DNA of 13,103 nucleotides. Source: Candidatus Odyssella thessalonicensis (lineage in GTDB: Bacteria; Pseudomonadota; Alphaproteobacteria; Bin65). Below are positions 12,805-13,103 of this stretch, one piece after another. The notes beneath the pieces were generated by a model. The model worked only from the letters and a program-made list of their open reading frames with translations, did no database searches and was not told the origin of the DNA. Every line of letters starts with the position of its first letter. Position 1 is the first letter of the stretch. The translations under genes and the position numbers were made by a program. The stretch spans positions 1 to 13,103 of the forward strand of contig SBBV01000275.1 of the NCBI GenBank assembly GCA_005240015.1. Direction: 5' to 3'.

Positions 12805-12934
12805 CCTCCCCCGCACAGCGGGTCGCACAGCGGGGGAGATGCGGGCGAAGCCCGCGGCGGGGGCCAGTCGAATGCGTGAATTCTTTTGCCGTCGGACTCG
12901 CCCCCACCCGGCCTCCCCCGCTGCGCGGGGGAGG
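12805..12934. repeat. 130-base intergenic element with 18-base terminal inverted repeats
   Basis: The left end CCTCCCCCGCACAGCGGG (12805-12822) and the reverse complement of the right end (12934-12917) agree at 17 of 18 bases. Inside the left end the 11-base word CGCACAGCGGG is directly repeated (12812-12822 and 12824-12834). GCGGGC and GCCCGC form a 6-bp hairpin (12841-12855). The right end is itself a 10-bp stem with a 3-base loop (12912-12934). It fills the gap between the M48 gene and the converging alcohol dehydrogenase. It has no coding capacity and no T-tract; a REP- or MITE-like element fits best. Confidence 0.7.
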
Positions 12935-12942
12935 GGCGGGAA

Positions 12943-13103
12943 TCACCACGCGCGCTCGAGAATCTCCATCACGTCGTCGGGCCCGGCGATGCGGCGCGGG
13001 TTGGTGCGCACCCACACATTGCTCATCGCGAGGGCGGCGATCGTCGGCAGCGCCTCGCGCGCAACGCCGGCCTCGCTGAGCCGCTGCGGCTGACCGAGCG
13101 AGC
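12943..13103 (-). CDS. Iron-containing alcohol dehydrogenase family protein, C-terminal fragment
   Basis: Only the last 52 residues are in the window; the gene continues past the right edge. The end SLGQPQRLSEAGVAREALPT, then IAALAMSNVWVRTNPRRIAG, PDDVMEILERAW is the typical C-terminus of group III Fe-dependent alcohol dehydrogenases and maleylacetate reductases (LP.RL.e.Gv....lp.ia..a......NPR.i...dv..il..a). The metal-binding histidines lie upstream, outside the window, so the enzyme type cannot be settled. The stop (TGA, 12945-12943) is 8 bases from the palindromic element that separates it from the converging M48 gene. Confidence 0.8.
   Translation of the reverse strand, partial: SLGQPQRLSEAGVAREALPTIAALAMSNVWVRTNPRRIAGPDDVMEILERAW

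Noticed and set aside
12770..13015. 81-codon minus-strand frame over the palindromic element
   Set aside because: It is made of the GC-rich repeat and overlaps both the M48 end and the alcohol dehydrogenase fragment in the wrong frame.

Overview
The window is GC-rich, compactly coded bacterial DNA. Its gene families (a TRAP transporter, an FCD-type GntR regulator, serine-glyoxylate aminotransferase) and its GC-rich palindromic intergenic repeats suggest a proteobacterium, most likely an alphaproteobacterium. That placement is inference; no rRNA or other marker gene is present.

Region 1 (1-8452) is a divergent catabolic locus. On the minus strand, running leftward, are a serine-glyoxylate-type aminotransferase, the TRAP genes dctP, dctQ and dctM, and an enoyl-CoA hydratase-family gene cut by the window edge. 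On the plus strand are an FCD/GntR regulator and a 994-residue fused FAD/[4Fe-4S] 2-hydroxyacid dehydrogenase that overlaps it by 4 bases (GTGA). The shared control region carries two near-identical TTGTATACAA-type operators, one on each side. A strong intrinsic terminator lies between dctP and dctQ and probably sets a high ratio of binding protein to membrane subunits. The simplest reading is uptake of a small (hydroxy)carboxylate, oxidation to a 2-oxoacid such as glyoxylate, and transamination, all controlled by the GntR protein. The substrate is not proven.

Region 2 (8453-11360) is a minus-strand group of housekeeping or stress genes: a YbaK/ProX-like aminoacyl-tRNA deacylase, a CNHC thioredoxin-family protein, an unrecognised Cys-rich protein, and an aldo/keto reductase. 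Between the thioredoxin-like gene and the Cys-rich gene is a repeat built from inverted arrays of an 8-base unit (CACCAAGR). It runs into the end of the Cys-rich gene and supplies its last ~29 residues.

Region 3 (11361-13103) holds a secreted M48 zinc peptidase with a PYGQ-rich N-terminus and a PDZ domain, preceded by a leader with two hairpins. It is followed by a 130-base element with 18-base terminal inverted repeats, and then by the C-terminal end of an iron-containing alcohol dehydrogenase read from the right edge.

The first ~65 bases are an inverted, rearranged copy of sequence at 98-211. This is probably a chimera at the end of a contig rather than real genome order. The window contains no rRNA, tRNA, CRISPR array or autonomous transposon, and no gene-free stretch longer than 300 bases.
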